DNA of 64,000 nucleotides, from assembly GCA_904419745.1 (NCBI GenBank), contig CAJFSS010000015.1, forward strand, positions 1 to 64,000, given 5' to 3'. Below, in pieces: positions 8,112 through 16,755 of this stretch; position 1 is the stretch's first letter, and the number at the start of each line of letters is the position of its first letter. The notes under the pieces were generated by a model that saw only the letters and a list, made by a program, of their open reading frames with translations, did not search any database and was not told the origin of the DNA. The translations under genes and the position numbers were made by a program. The stretch comes from Candidatus Pseudoruminococcus merdavium. GTDB taxonomy: Bacteria > Bacillota > Clostridia > Oscillospirales > Ruminococcaceae.

Positions 8112-8906
8112 TCAGGCATGTACCTCGATTCTCCTGGCAAAAAACCTGGTTCCAATTTCTTCTCCGTCAAAAATCCGGTACAGATTATCCGGGTCGTCCC
8201 CATTGACAATCATCATATCAATCCCGTGTTCGTTTGCCAGTTTAGCTGCATGGAGTTTTGTGATCATACCGCCGGTTCCTCTGGAAGAACCTGCCCCGCC
8301 GGCAAGGGCTTCCACCTTTTCATCTATGGCATGCACTTCCCGGATAATTTTAGCGTCAGAGTGTTCTTTCGGGTTTTTGTCAAACAACCCGTCAATATCG
8401 GACATCAGTACAAGCAAATCTGCTTCGCAGAGAACGGCGACCACGGCGGATAGAGTATCATTGTCCCCAAAGACGATTTCCTCTACGGATACGGTATCGT
8501 TTTCATTGATAATCGGGACGACACCCAATTCCATCAGCCGGTCAAGTGTGTTAATGACATTGGTTTTACGCACAGTATCGTCGATGACGTCTTTCGTAAG
8601 GAGAAGCTGCGCAACCTTATGATGAAAACCGGAAAATAGCTGATCATACAGGTACATCAGTTCACATTGACCAACTGCCGCAGCGGCCTGCTTAGTAGGT
8701 GTATCCGATGGACGCTCTTTTAGACCCAGTTCGCCCACGCCAACTCCAATAGCGCCAGAGCTGACCAGAGCAATTTCCATTCCAGAATTTTTTAGATCGG
8801 AGAGCACTTTGACGAGCTTTTCAATTCTGCGGATGTTGAGATGGCCGGTTTCATAGGTGAGCGTCGATGTCCCAACTTTGACGACCAACCTTTTTGTCTT
8901 ATTCAT
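8112..8906 (-). CDS. proB: Glutamate 5-kinase, short form without PUA domain
   Basis: 264 residues matching the amino-acid-kinase domain: VVKVGTSTL at the N-terminus, ALVSSGAIGVGVGELGL, PIINENDTV, FGDNDTLSAVVA and GTGGMITKLHAA. It makes gamma-glutamyl phosphate, the committed step of proline synthesis. Many ProB proteins (about 365 residues) carry a C-terminal PUA domain, which is absent here; short forms are known in other bacteria. First gene of the proBA pair, behind the promoter at 9010-9038. Confidence 0.95.
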   Translation of the reverse strand: MNKTKRLVVKVGTSTLTYETGHLNIRRIEKLVKVLSDLKNSGMEIALVSSGAIGVGVGELGLKERPSDTPTKQAAAAVGQCELMYLYDQLFSGFHHKVAQLLLTKDVIDDTVRKTNVINTLDRLMELGVVPIINENDTVSVEEIVFGDNDTLSAVVAVLCEADLLVLMSDIDGLFDKNPKEHSDAKIIREVHAIDEKVEALAGGAGSSRGTGGMITKLHAAKLANEHGIDMMIVNGDDPDNLYRIFDGEEIGTRFFARRIEVHA

Positions 8907-9009
8907 GGTTTTCCCTCATCTTTACAATTTGTATTTCTCGTTTATCCGGAACTCAAACTCCCAATTGCTGCCCGGATAGGTATTTTCTATCAAAAATTTG
9001 TTTTTGCAT

Positions 9010-9038
9010 ATTATAGCATACTTCCCCATTTCCAACAA
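9010..9038 (-). promoter_or_regulatory. Promoter for proBA
   Basis: Read on the minus strand: TTGTTG (9033-9038), a 17-bp spacer and perfect TATAAT (9010-9015), about 100 nt upstream of proB. I see no T-box or other riboswitch in the leader. Confidence 0.65.
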
Positions 9039-9108
9039 CTAAAAAGGGGGAGAACAAAAGAAGATAAAAGAATGAAAAACGGTTTTGTTGAATCGTTAAA
9101 TCCCGAGA

Positions 9109-10215
9109 TCACAATGACCTATGCAGTACCAAATTTTCCCGTTCGGCCCGTTCTTCTGCCCATAGGACAGCCGCTACTCCTTCTTTTGCATTGGGAATAC
9201 GCGGATATTCCACATATTGCCGGTATCCCATCTGCACACACACGCCGTCGCATGCGCCCAGGATGTCCAGGTATCCTTTTCTATCCGGACGGATACGGTT
9301 GGATAGCCCTTTCAGGCCGTCCATTACCGCCTTGTCCCACGCCTGAGGATGGGAAGGGAATAACGGAGAAGCTTCCATGATTGAGTAGAGGAACATCGCG
9401 CTGCCAGAAGTGTCCGTCCAGTTGTCCTGACGTTCTGGCCTGTCAACGACCTGGTACCATAATCCGTCGGAACCCTGGAGGGTGCATAGGGTATCTATCA
9501 ATTCCCGCAGGCGGGAGCGCAACCGGCTATGTGCCGGATGCAGTTCTGGGAGCTCACGGACTGCATGGGTCAGTACCATCATGTACCACCCAAGCCCTTC
9601 ACTCCACACGTCAGAAGAATGACCGGTAGTGGGCTCCGCCCATCCACAGGCAGGATTCTCGCTGTGAGCATGATAGAGAAGTCCGCCCCATTTATGGCAC
9701 AGGGTAAAGATGCAGTCAAGCTGGTTTGCCAGTTCGTCGTAACAGTCCGATGCATATTCCGGGAACTCTTTCGCGTAGGAGAGCAGGAATATCCCTTCCA
9801 TAAATACGCCGTCCACCCACATTTCCCCCGGAGTTTCAATGCGATTGTGCCAAAATCCTCCCTTGCGATTGCGGGGATAATTTTTCAATGAAGCATAGAT
9901 GGCGTCGCAGGCCTTTTGGTAGGCAGCTTCTCCTGTCTCTCGGAAAGCCCAGACCAAAACTGCTCCAGGCAGCATATCGTCCAGACTGTCACCATGAAAT
10001 CGGGGAATGGTGCCGTCTTCTAGAACATGTCGTTGTACATAGCGCAGGATATAATCTCGATAGATAGGATTTCCAGTATCCTGATACAGTCTGCAGAAAC
10101 CGAGCAGGACAAAGCCCTGGGAATAGCACCAGGACTTAAAAGGATAGGTATCCGGGTTGGGATACCGTTTCATAATTGTATCCGCCAGACGGACGCTAAG
10201 AAAATTTTCGTTCAT
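9109..10215 (-). CDS. GH88/GH105-type unsaturated glucuronyl/galacturonyl hydrolase
   Basis: 368 residues with the (alpha/alpha)6-barrel pattern of YteR-like hydrolases: YPFKSWCYSQGFVLLG, FHGDSLDDMLPGAVLVWA (Asp 79/80) and MWVDGVFMEG (Asp 135), matching the two key aspartates of the family, plus TTGHSSDVWSEGLGWY. Such enzymes remove the unsaturated uronic acid left by polysaccharide lyases (pectin or glycosaminoglycan fragments) by hydrating the double bond. No signal peptide, so it acts on imported oligosaccharides. ATG 10215 follows GGGAGG; the frame stays open 50 codons further upstream but without a site. No lyase or transporter gene is beside it. Confidence 0.85.
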   Translation of the reverse strand: MNENFLSVRLADTIMKRYPNPDTYPFKSWCYSQGFVLLGFCRLYQDTGNPIYRDYILRYVQRHVLEDGTIPRFHGDSLDDMLPGAVLVWAFRETGEAAYQKACDAIYASLKNYPRNRKGGFWHNRIETPGEMWVDGVFMEGIFLLSYAKEFPEYASDCYDELANQLDCIFTLCHKWGGLLYHAHSENPACGWAEPTTGHSSDVWSEGLGWYMMVLTHAVRELPELHPAHSRLRSRLRELIDTLCTLQGSDGLWYQVVDRPERQDNWTDTSGSAMFLYSIMEASPLFPSHPQAWDKAVMDGLKGLSNRIRPDRKGYLDILGACDGVCVQMGYRQYVEYPRIPNAKEGVAAVLWAEERAERENLVLHRSL

Positions 10216-10241
10216 AGATATTGCCTCCCTATCCAAATGGT

Positions 10242-10270
10242 AAAATAATGTCCTGTTTCCATCATAGCAA
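10242..10270 (-). promoter_or_regulatory. Weak candidate promoter for the GH88/GH105 gene
   Basis: On the minus strand, TTGCTA (10265-10270), a 17-bp spacer and TATTTT (10242-10247), 26 nt before the ATG. The -10 is poor. Confidence 0.35.
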
Positions 10271-10401
10271 TAGGAATGAAAAAAGAAAAGTACCAAACCA
10301 TGTAAAAACACAAATTGGAAAAAGGAATCCCACCCCATTTTTTTAAAAACTGGGAAAAGGGGCAAATCGGTGGAAAAAGCGGCTTTTTTCTGGCTTTTTC
10401 G

Positions 10402-10431
10402 TTGCTTTTTTTCCGAATGATATGCTATAAT
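10402..10431 (+). promoter_or_regulatory. Promoter for pnp
   Basis: TTGCTT (10402-10407), an 18-bp spacer and TATAAT (10426-10431) with an upstream TG (extended -10). A leader of about 128 nt follows. Confidence 0.7.
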
Positions 10432-10439
10432 ACTATACT

Positions 10440-10529
10440 AAGGCAGAATATAGGATTTAGCAGTGAATCGGGATTTCAGACTGATCCTTTGTGTGAAGTT
10501 CGGATTTATTGCTAAACCATGTCTGCCTT
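10440..10529 (+). promoter_or_regulatory. Structured 5' leader of pnp
   Basis: A long hairpin folds most of the leader. AAGGCAGA (10440-10447) pairs with TCTGCCTT (10522-10529), and TTTAGCA (10456-10462) pairs with TGCTAAA (10510-10516), enclosing about 47 nt. PNPase controls its own leader in E. coli after RNase III cuts a double-stranded stem. The arrangement fits that idea, but homology is not shown. Confidence 0.6.
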
Positions 10530-10565
10530 GGAAAACGTGAAAAATGAAATGGAGGCAGAAAATTC

Positions 10566-12680
10566 ATGTTTGAAAATTTTCATGTGTTTGAGACAGAACT
10601 CTGCGGGCGCAAGCTTGCCATTGAAACCGGCAAAATGTGCGGCCTTGCAAATGGTTCCTGTCTGGTCCGTTACGGCGATACCACCGTACTGTGCAATGTC
10701 ACCGCATCTGCGAAACCAAGAGAGGGGATTGACTTTTTCCCGCTTTCTGTGGACTTTGAGGAAAAACTCTATGCGGTTGGCAGAATTCCTGGCTCTTTCC
10801 TCAAAAGAGAAGGGCGCCCGACCGAAAAGGCAATCCTCACTTCCCGTGTGATTGACCGTCCAATCCGCCCGTTGTTCCCGAAAGATATGAGAAACGATGT
10901 CTCCGTTGTCATGACGGTGATGTCTGTAGACCCTGATTGTTCCCCGGAAATCGCCGGCATGATCGGTACATCTGTGGCCCTGTCTATCTCCGATATCCCC
11001 TGGAACGGTCCAATCGGCGGCGTGGTCGTAGGTCTGGTAGATGGGGAGATTGTTCTCAATCCAACTTTGGAGCAGCGCAAAGTTTCTGATATGTATGTAA
11101 CGGTTGCTGCAACCGAACAGAAAGTCGTCATGATTGAAGCTGGAGCAAACGAAGTTCCAAACGACGTCATGATGGACGGTATCAAGAAAGCCCATGCAGA
11201 AATTAAGAAAATCGTTGCATTCATCAATGATATTAAAGCACAGATCGGCAAACCGAAATTCACTTTTGAATCCCAGGAACTGCCGGAACAGCTTTATAAT
11301 GATATTAAAGATTTTGCAATTGAAAAAGTCCGTTATGCACTGGATACGGATGATAAAAATGTCCGGGAGGCAAGACTTGCTCCAATTATGGAGGAAATCC
11401 ACGAGAAGTTTGACGAGGTTTATCCTGACGACATTGAAAAATTCGACGAAGTCATGTACAAGCTTCAGAAATACATCGTGCGCCGCTGGTTGCTCGATGA
11501 TGGAAAACGCGTTGACGGCAGAGGCCTGGATGAAATGCGTCCGCTTGCGGCAGAAGTTGGCCTGATTCCGCGTGTCCATGGTTCAGGTATGTTTACCCGT
11601 GGACAGACCCAGGTTCTCACCATTGCAACTCTGGGCCAGGTGAGCGAAGCCCAGCTGCTCGATGGGATTGATGAGGAGACGGAAAAGAGATATATGCACC
11701 AGTATAATTTCCCCTCCTATTCTGTCGGTGAAACCAAACCGAGCCGCGGCCCTGGCAGACGTGAAATTGGACACGGAGCCCTGGCAGAGCGCGCTCTGCT
11801 TCCGGTGATTCCTTCCGTTGAAGAATTCCCGTATGCTTACCGGCTGGTCTCTGAGGTTCTTTCCTCTAACGGTTCTACTTCCCAGGCATCTATCTGCGGT
11901 TCTACCCTGGCTCTGATGGATGCAGGCGTTCCCATTAAGGCGCCGGTTGCCGGCATTTCCTGTGGTCTGGTAACAGAGGGCGATCGCTGGATGACCATGG
12001 TGGATATCCAGGGCCTGGAGGATTTCTATGGCGATATGGACTTTAAAGTTGGCGGAACCAAAAAGGGTATCACCGCTATTCAGGTGGACATTAAAAATGA
12101 CGGTTTAACCTATGAAGTGATTGAACAGGCTCTTGCAAAGACGGAAAAGGCAAGACATTATATCCTGGACGAGGTTATGCTCAAGGCTATTCCGGAACCC
12201 AGGGCAGAGCTTAACAAGTATGCACCAAAGATGCTCTCCATGGTAATTGACACCGACAAAATCCGCGAAGTCATCGGGCCGGGCGGAAAAGTCATCCAAA
12301 AGCTGTGCGCAGAGTGCAATGTTAAAATTGACATTGAAGAGGATGGACATGTCTTTGTCTCTTCCCAGAACATTGATGATGCCCGCCGTGCGATGCAGAT
12401 GATTGAAACCATTGCGGTTGACCCGGAAGTCGGCGCAATTTATAAAGGAAAAGTTACTAGAATTATGAATTTTGGCGCCTTTGTGGAAATTGCCCCGGGT
12501 AAAGAGGGATTGGTCCATATCTCCAAGCTGGATAAGCAGAGAGTGGAAAAGGTAGAGGACGTCGTTGCTGTCGGTGATATTATTGTTGTCAAAGTCACAG
12601 AGATTGACCAGCAGGGCAGAATCAACCTCTCCCGCAAGGATGCTCTGGCAGAACTGGAAGCAAAAAAACACAACGCATAA
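10566..12680 (+). CDS. pnp: Polyribonucleotide nucleotidyltransferase (PNPase)
   Basis: 704 residues with the full domain order: RNase PH domain 1, a helical linker, RNase PH domain 2 (GSGMFTRGQTQVL, SGSTSQAS-like NGSTSQASICG, KGITAIQVDIK), a KH domain (REVIGPGGKVIQKL) and an S1 domain (IYKGKVTRIMNFGAFVEI to GRINLSRKDAL). It degrades RNA phosphorolytically from the 3' end and can add tails. GGAGG precedes ATG 10566 by 10 nt. It has its own promoter, leader and terminator. In many Firmicutes rpsO and pnp are adjacent; here they are about 7 kb apart. Confidence 0.98.
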   Translation: MFENFHVFETELCGRKLAIETGKMCGLANGSCLVRYGDTTVLCNVTASAKPREGIDFFPLSVDFEEKLYAVGRIPGSFLKREGRPTEKAILTSRVIDRPIRPLFPKDMRNDVSVVMTVMSVDPDCSPEIAGMIGTSVALSISDIPWNGPIGGVVVGLVDGEIVLNPTLEQRKVSDMYVTVAATEQKVVMIEAGANEVPNDVMMDGIKKAHAEIKKIVAFINDIKAQIGKPKFTFESQELPEQLYNDIKDFAIEKVRYALDTDDKNVREARLAPIMEEIHEKFDEVYPDDIEKFDEVMYKLQKYIVRRWLLDDGKRVDGRGLDEMRPLAAEVGLIPRVHGSGMFTRGQTQVLTIATLGQVSEAQLLDGIDEETEKRYMHQYNFPSYSVGETKPSRGPGRREIGHGALAERALLPVIPSVEEFPYAYRLVSEVLSSNGSTSQASICGSTLALMDAGVPIKAPVAGISCGLVTEGDRWMTMVDIQGLEDFYGDMDFKVGGTKKGITAIQVDIKNDGLTYEVIEQALAKTEKARHYILDEVMLKAIPEPRAELNKYAPKMLSMVIDTDKIREVIGPGGKVIQKLCAECNVKIDIEEDGHVFVSSQNIDDARRAMQMIETIAVDPEVGAIYKGKVTRIMNFGAFVEIAPGKEGLVHISKLDKQRVEKVEDVVAVGDIIVVKVTEIDQQGRINLSRKDALAELEAKKHNA

Positions 12681-12692
12681 ATTGAAAATGGG

Positions 12693-12730
12693 AACAGCGC
12701 CCGGATATAAAATTCCGGGCGCTGTTTTTT
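12693..12730 (+). terminator. Terminator of pnp
   Basis: Perfect stem AACAGCGCCCGGA / TCCGGGCGCTGTT with an 8-nt loop and a T run. Confidence 0.93.
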
Positions 12731-12745
12731 ACAGGGGGTATTTGG

Positions 12746-13018
12746 ATGATTCGTATCCATATTTCGGTGTCCGGTCGGGTACAGGGAGTAGGATTTCGCT
12801 ATTTTACTCAGGAATGTGCATGTATCTGTGAATTGACCGGATGGGTGAGAAACGAATGGGACGGCAGTGTGACCCTGGAATTACAGGGAGATGAAGACAA
12901 TGTCAACCGGGTAGTGGCAATGCTCCGTTTGGGAAACCGTTTTATTCATGTGGAAAAGCTGACAAGAGAGGAAATCCCGGTACTGGAAGAAGAACGGGGG
13001 TTTCATATTCGCTATTAA
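12746..13018 (+). CDS. acyP: Acylphosphatase
   Basis: 90 residues with the signature SGRVQGVGFRYFTQ (catalytic Arg in the VGFR loop) and GWVRNEWDGSVTLELQG (substrate-binding Asn). It hydrolyses carboxyl-phosphate bonds such as acetyl phosphate. AGGGGG lies upstream of the ATG; the gene starts only 16 nt after the pnp terminator. The cysteines CACIC are not part of the active site. Confidence 0.93.
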   Translation: MIRIHISVSGRVQGVGFRYFTQECACICELTGWVRNEWDGSVTLELQGDEDNVNRVVAMLRLGNRFIHVEKLTREEIPVLEEERGFHIRY

Positions 13019-13042
13019 GCGGGAAAAGGAGAAGACAAATGG

Positions 13043-13633
13043 ATGGATATAGAACACTTCAACTTGGAAACAGAGCGCCTGATCCTGAGGAAATTTACCA
13101 GTCAGGATGCTCAGGCGCTGCTCTCTATTTTAGGTGATCAAGAGGTCAATACATTTTTACCGATGTTTCCCCTAAAGACCATAGAGGAAGCAAAAACCTG
13201 TTTACAACAGTATTTGGACGACTATGATAGGGGGGATGGATACCGGTATGCGGTTTGCCTGAAGAAGGACAATATTCCCATCGGATATGTCCATGTAAGC
13301 GGGGAGAAAAGTCATGATTTTGGTTATGGCCTGAAAAAGGAATTCTGGCACCGCGGTATCATCACGGAGGCCAGTCAAGCTGTTGTCGATCAGTTAAGAA
13401 GGGATGGCCTGCCCTATATTACCGCCACCCATGATGTCAACAATCCCCGCAGCGGAGAAGTGATGAAGAGGATAGGGATGAAATACCAGTATTCTTATAA
13501 GGAGCAGTGGCAGCCCAAAAATATCCTCGTCACTTTTCGGATGTATCAGTTGAATTTGGATGGAAACGAAGGACGTATCTACTGGGAATATTGGGAACGC
13601 TATCCAGTCCATTTTGTGGAATCCGGTCTGTAA
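13043..13633 (+). CDS. GNAT acetyltransferase, RimJ/RimL type
   Basis: 196 residues. The start ETERLILRKFTSQDAQAL is typical of RimJ/RimL-like enzymes. The acetyl-CoA region is FGYGLKKEFWHRGIITEASQAV, and HDVNNPRSGEVMKRIGMKYQYSYKEQW ends the fold. Relatives acetylate protein N-termini, small amines or antibiotics; the substrate here is not evident. It starts 24 nt after acyP, with AAGGAG upstream, so both may share a transcript. A different ATG four bases earlier is out of frame. Confidence 0.88.
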   Translation: MDIEHFNLETERLILRKFTSQDAQALLSILGDQEVNTFLPMFPLKTIEEAKTCLQQYLDDYDRGDGYRYAVCLKKDNIPIGYVHVSGEKSHDFGYGLKKEFWHRGIITEASQAVVDQLRRDGLPYITATHDVNNPRSGEVMKRIGMKYQYSYKEQWQPKNILVTFRMYQLNLDGNEGRIYWEYWERYPVHFVESGL

Positions 13634-13769
13634 ATACCAGTGTCGGCCAACTGTTTTAAAAGGGCATAATTTTTTGAATTGTTCAGGGTATTGTTTGGCT
13701 ATGTCTCTGGAAAAAGAACCCTATATCTGATAATATTTGAGTATCATAGTGGAATAAGGCGGTGATGGT

Positions 13770-14699
13770 ATGAAAAGACAGGCTTTTTTCATTTTGTGTA
13801 TACTTTTGTTCTGCCTGTGTATGGGATGTGGAAAAATCTCCCCTTCCGGGCAGTCTGACGCGTTTGTGGAAGAAGAGCGCCTTACCCAGGATCTGACCAA
13901 TCTGCAAAGCTTAAACCAGCCGGAGGAAATTGTCTTTTACCATAAGGGAAAACAGCGGGTATACCGAAAAGGAGAACCGCAGTATACTGAGATTTTCCGT
14001 TTAAACCAGGAACGTATTGGGACAGGGTTCCGGGGAGCGCAAGACGCTTTACAGACTGCCTGGTCTGCAGTTGGGGAGAAACTGAAGACAATGGACGTCC
14101 TGGAATACCGTTACCAATCCACCCATTACCCGGTCTTTTTCTGTTTGGATATGGAAAGGCAGGAACGTTGGGTAGCACAACAGGAAGATGGGATTTACGG
14201 TTTTACCAGTTATTCGGTGGAACTGATGGACGCCCTTGGAGTAGAACGGCCTGAAGTACCGGAGATCTGGTCTTGGGAGGAACGATTCTCCCAGGGGGAG
14301 CTGCATTCCAGTACCTGTGTGATTCAGGAACCGGATGAGATTATTTTCTACCACCATGGAAAACAGGTTTCTTATGCCAAAGGCAGTGAGGAATTTGCAG
14401 AGATTCTCCGATTAAATCAGGAGCGAAATGCTTCCATCATCTTTGATGAACACGGCGTCCAAAAAGAGGTGCGGGAACCTCAGATGGAGCCGACAAGCAG
14501 GGAGTGGAAAGACGAATACTTGCAGCAGTACGATTTTTTGGAATACCGTTACAGGGAAAAGCCCTTTTACTCGGTCTATTTCCGGCTCAGTGAGGAAGAA
14601 AAGGACAACTGGCTTGCCCAGCAGGAGGGAAAGACGATCCAGATGTACAGTAACGCCCGGGTTTCTGAGGAGCTGCTCGAATATCTTGGGTTAACATGA
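13770..14699 (+). CDS. Lipoprotein with two internal repeats, function unknown
   Basis: 309 residues. The N-terminus MKRQAFFILCILLFCLCMGC is a lipoprotein signal ending at Cys 20, with Cys rather than Leu at -3. The mature part is an obvious tandem duplication. Unit 1 (about 52-158) has EEIVFYHKGKQRVYRKG, then TEIFRLNQER, VLEYRYQS and RWVAQQEDG. Unit 2 (about 189-308) has DEIIFYHHGKQVSYAKG, AEILRLNQER, FLEYRYRE and NWLAQQEGK. I recognise no named domain. Likely attached to the outer face of the membrane. A strong terminator follows. Confidence 0.85.
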   Translation: MKRQAFFILCILLFCLCMGCGKISPSGQSDAFVEEERLTQDLTNLQSLNQPEEIVFYHKGKQRVYRKGEPQYTEIFRLNQERIGTGFRGAQDALQTAWSAVGEKLKTMDVLEYRYQSTHYPVFFCLDMERQERWVAQQEDGIYGFTSYSVELMDALGVERPEVPEIWSWEERFSQGELHSSTCVIQEPDEIIFYHHGKQVSYAKGSEEFAEILRLNQERNASIIFDEHGVQKEVREPQMEPTSREWKDEYLQQYDFLEYRYREKPFYSVYFRLSEEEKDNWLAQQEGKTIQMYSNARVSEELLEYLGLT

Positions 14700-14703
14700 G
14701 GAT

Positions 14704-14737
14704 AAAAAACGGGACGGCTATTGCCGTCCCGTTTTTT
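14704..14737. terminator. Bidirectional terminator between lipoprotein gene and purA
   Basis: Perfect 15-bp stem AAAAAACGGGACGGC / GCCGTCCCGTTTTTT with loop TATT, between convergent genes. Confidence 0.95.
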
Positions 14738-14761
14738 ATGTTGATTGCAATGGAAATCGAA

Positions 14762-16036
14762 TTAACGCTCTAGATTCTGCTCCCTTGCAGGGCCGACGCC
14801 GACCATTTTGATTGGGCATTCACACAGCCGTTCCAACTCTGCAAGATATTCTTTGCATTTTTCTGGGAGTTCGTCGAAGGATTTGCACTGGGAGAGATCC
14901 CCGTCAAAACCCTCGAATTCCTCATAAACAGGTTCACACTGGGCAAGTTCTTCCAGGCTTGCCGGATAGTGCTTGAGAATGGTGCCATCAGCTTTCTTGT
15001 AAGCGGTGCAGACTTTCAAAGGATGGATTCCGGAAAGGGTGTCAATCTTATTGATAGACAGTGCCGTCAGGCCATTGACGCGGACGGCATGGCGCAAAAT
15101 CACGCTGTCAAACCAACCGGTTCTTCTGGGGCGGCCGGTGGTGGTGCCAAATTCATGTCCGCGGTTGCGGATTTCGTCGCCGACCTCATCGAACAACTCC
15201 GTTGGGAAAGGCCCTTTTCCAACACGGGTGGTGTAGGCTTTTGCTACGCCAATCACTTCGTCAATCATCGTTGGACCAACCCCGGAACCCGTGCAGACGC
15301 CGCCGGAAAGCGGGTGGGAAGAGGTAACAAACGGATAAGTTCCAAAGTCGATATCCAGCAGGGTTCCCTGGGCCCCCTCAAAGAGAACGGATTTTCCCGC
15401 CTTGCAAGCCTCATAAGTGAGGACAGAAACGTCGTCGACATATTGTGCAAGGCGTTTTCCATATTCCGTGTACTCTGTGATCATTGCTTCAATATCAATT
15501 GGGTTTCCGCCATAGACTTTTTCAATGATTGCGTTTTTCAATTTTCCGGTAGAACGCGCTTTTTCTGCAAAAATTTCCGGATGAACCAGATCGTAGATGC
15601 GAAGGCCGCTGCGTTCCGCTTTGTCCATATAACAAGGGCCAATCCCACGCCGTGTGGTACCGATTTCCGAACCCCCACGGAATTTTTCCGAAAGTCCGTC
15701 GAGTTCAATGTGCCATGGAAGAATTACCTGGGCACGCGGATCAATTCTGAGGTTGGAGCAGTCAATTCCGCGGGACATCAGCATGTCAATTTCTCCCAGG
15801 ACAACCTTTGGATCAAAAACTACGCCGGCGCCGATCAGGCACAGGGTATTTGGATAGAGGATGCCGGAAGGAATGAGATGGAGTTTGTACACTTCATCAC
15901 CAGTTTGGACCGTATGGCCTGCATTATTGCCGCCCTGGGAACGGACGACAACATCTGCGCGGGAAGACAGGATATCAATAATCTTACCCTTTCCCTCATC
16001 GCCCCATTGGACGCCGACTACTACTTTGACAGACAT
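14762..16036 (-). CDS. purA: Adenylosuccinate synthetase
   Basis: 424 residues, full length, with the GTP-binding WGDEGKGKIIDIL near the N-terminus, NAGHTV, GTTRRGIGPCYMDK, FEGAQGTLLDID and TTTGRPRRTGWFD. It joins IMP and aspartate with GTP to form adenylosuccinate, the first step from IMP to AMP. Expressed alone; no purine neighbours are in the window. Its upstream region (16037-16299) is shared with the divergent spoVA operon. Confidence 0.98.
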   Translation of the reverse strand: MSVKVVVGVQWGDEGKGKIIDILSSRADVVVRSQGGNNAGHTVQTGDEVYKLHLIPSGILYPNTLCLIGAGVVFDPKVVLGEIDMLMSRGIDCSNLRIDPRAQVILPWHIELDGLSEKFRGGSEIGTTRRGIGPCYMDKAERSGLRIYDLVHPEIFAEKARSTGKLKNAIIEKVYGGNPIDIEAMITEYTEYGKRLAQYVDDVSVLTYEACKAGKSVLFEGAQGTLLDIDFGTYPFVTSSHPLSGGVCTGSGVGPTMIDEVIGVAKAYTTRVGKGPFPTELFDEVGDEIRNRGHEFGTTTGRPRRTGWFDSVILRHAVRVNGLTALSINKIDTLSGIHPLKVCTAYKKADGTILKHYPASLEELAQCEPVYEEFEGFDGDLSQCKSFDELPEKCKEYLAELERLCECPIKMVGVGPAREQNLER

Positions 16037-16061
16037 GTAAGCAACCCCATTTCTGTTTTAG

Positions 16062-16124
16062 CCATGCAGTATGCATGGATTTTTGGATTTACAAACTGGA
16101 TAAAAATATGTAAAAAATACATAT
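16062..16124. repeat. Two inverted repeats in the purA-spoVAC intergenic region
   Basis: CCATGCA GTA TGCATGG (16062-16078) and ATATGTA AAAAA TACATAT (16106-16124) are both perfect. They lie 26-88 nt upstream of the purA start, within 16037-16299, where I found no convincing sigma-A promoter for purA and no clear sporulation-sigma promoter for spoVAC. They may be operators or chance AT-rich symmetry. Confidence 0.45.
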
Positions 16125-16299
16125 TGCATATGAACACACATAAAAGCGGCAAGGGACTGAAAATATCGCCGCTGCCGCAATCCTTTTTCATTATAGCAAA
16201 GCCTATTTTTGAAATCAATGCTAATTTTGCGTATATTTCACTGGATTTCCAGACAAAATAGCCGTAAAAGCAGTTTGAATGGAAAGGAACGATCAATTT

Positions 16300-16743
16300 A
16301 TGTCCATGTCCCCAAAAGAGTATGATACTCTTACCAAAAAGGCAAGCCCCAATTCTCCATGGCTGAAAAACCTGTTATGGGCATTTTTCGTAGGAGGTGC
16401 TATCTGCACTTTGGGGCAGGTACTGACCAATTTGTATTTGTTTTTAGACATTCCAAAAGAAATAGCAACGTCAATGACTTCGGTTTCCCTCATTTTTCTT
16501 TCTGCACTTCTGACCGGACTGGATTTATACGATACAATTGCCCAGCATGCCGGGGCGGGAACCCTGGTGCCTATTACAGGGTTTGCCAATGCAGTGGTTT
16601 CTCCGGCGTTGGAATTTAAAGCAGAGGGACTCATACTTGGGCTTGGTGCAAAAATGTTTGTGATTGCGGGGCCGGTATTGGTGTACGGAGTATCCGCTTC
16701 TATTATTTATGGGATATTGGCCTTTCTATTTGGCTGGTATTAA
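16300..16743 (+). CDS. spoVAC: Stage V sporulation protein AC
   Basis: About 147 residues of a multi-helix membrane protein: LLWAFFVGGAICTLGQ, a long central helix, HAGAGTLVPITGFANAVVSPALEFK and a hydrophobic end. SpoVAC sits in the spore inner membrane and takes part in dipicolinic acid movement during sporulation and germination. ATG 16300 follows AAAGGAAC by about 11 nt; an upstream ATG at 16279 has no site. spoVAD starts 12 nt later. Confidence 0.95.
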   Translation: MSMSPKEYDTLTKKASPNSPWLKNLLWAFFVGGAICTLGQVLTNLYLFLDIPKEIATSMTSVSLIFLSALLTGLDLYDTIAQHAGAGTLVPITGFANAVVSPALEFKAEGLILGLGAKMFVIAGPVLVYGVSASIIYGILAFLFGWY

Positions 16744-16755
16744 GGGGGGATTTTC

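Noticed and set aside
8907..9009. T-box leader for proBA
   Set aside because: The leader lacks the T-box sequence and a terminator/antiterminator pair.
10512..11579. 355-codon open frame antisense to pnp
   Set aside because: Shadow of pnp on the opposite strand, with no start signal and no family features.
14969..16261. 430-codon open frame antisense to purA
   Set aside because: Mirror of purA codon bias; the sequence is not protein-like and purA motifs are complete.
16125..16299. SigG- or SigF-type promoter for spoVAC
   Set aside because: Only partial matches with wrong spacing were found, so no site is reported even though sporulation control is expected.
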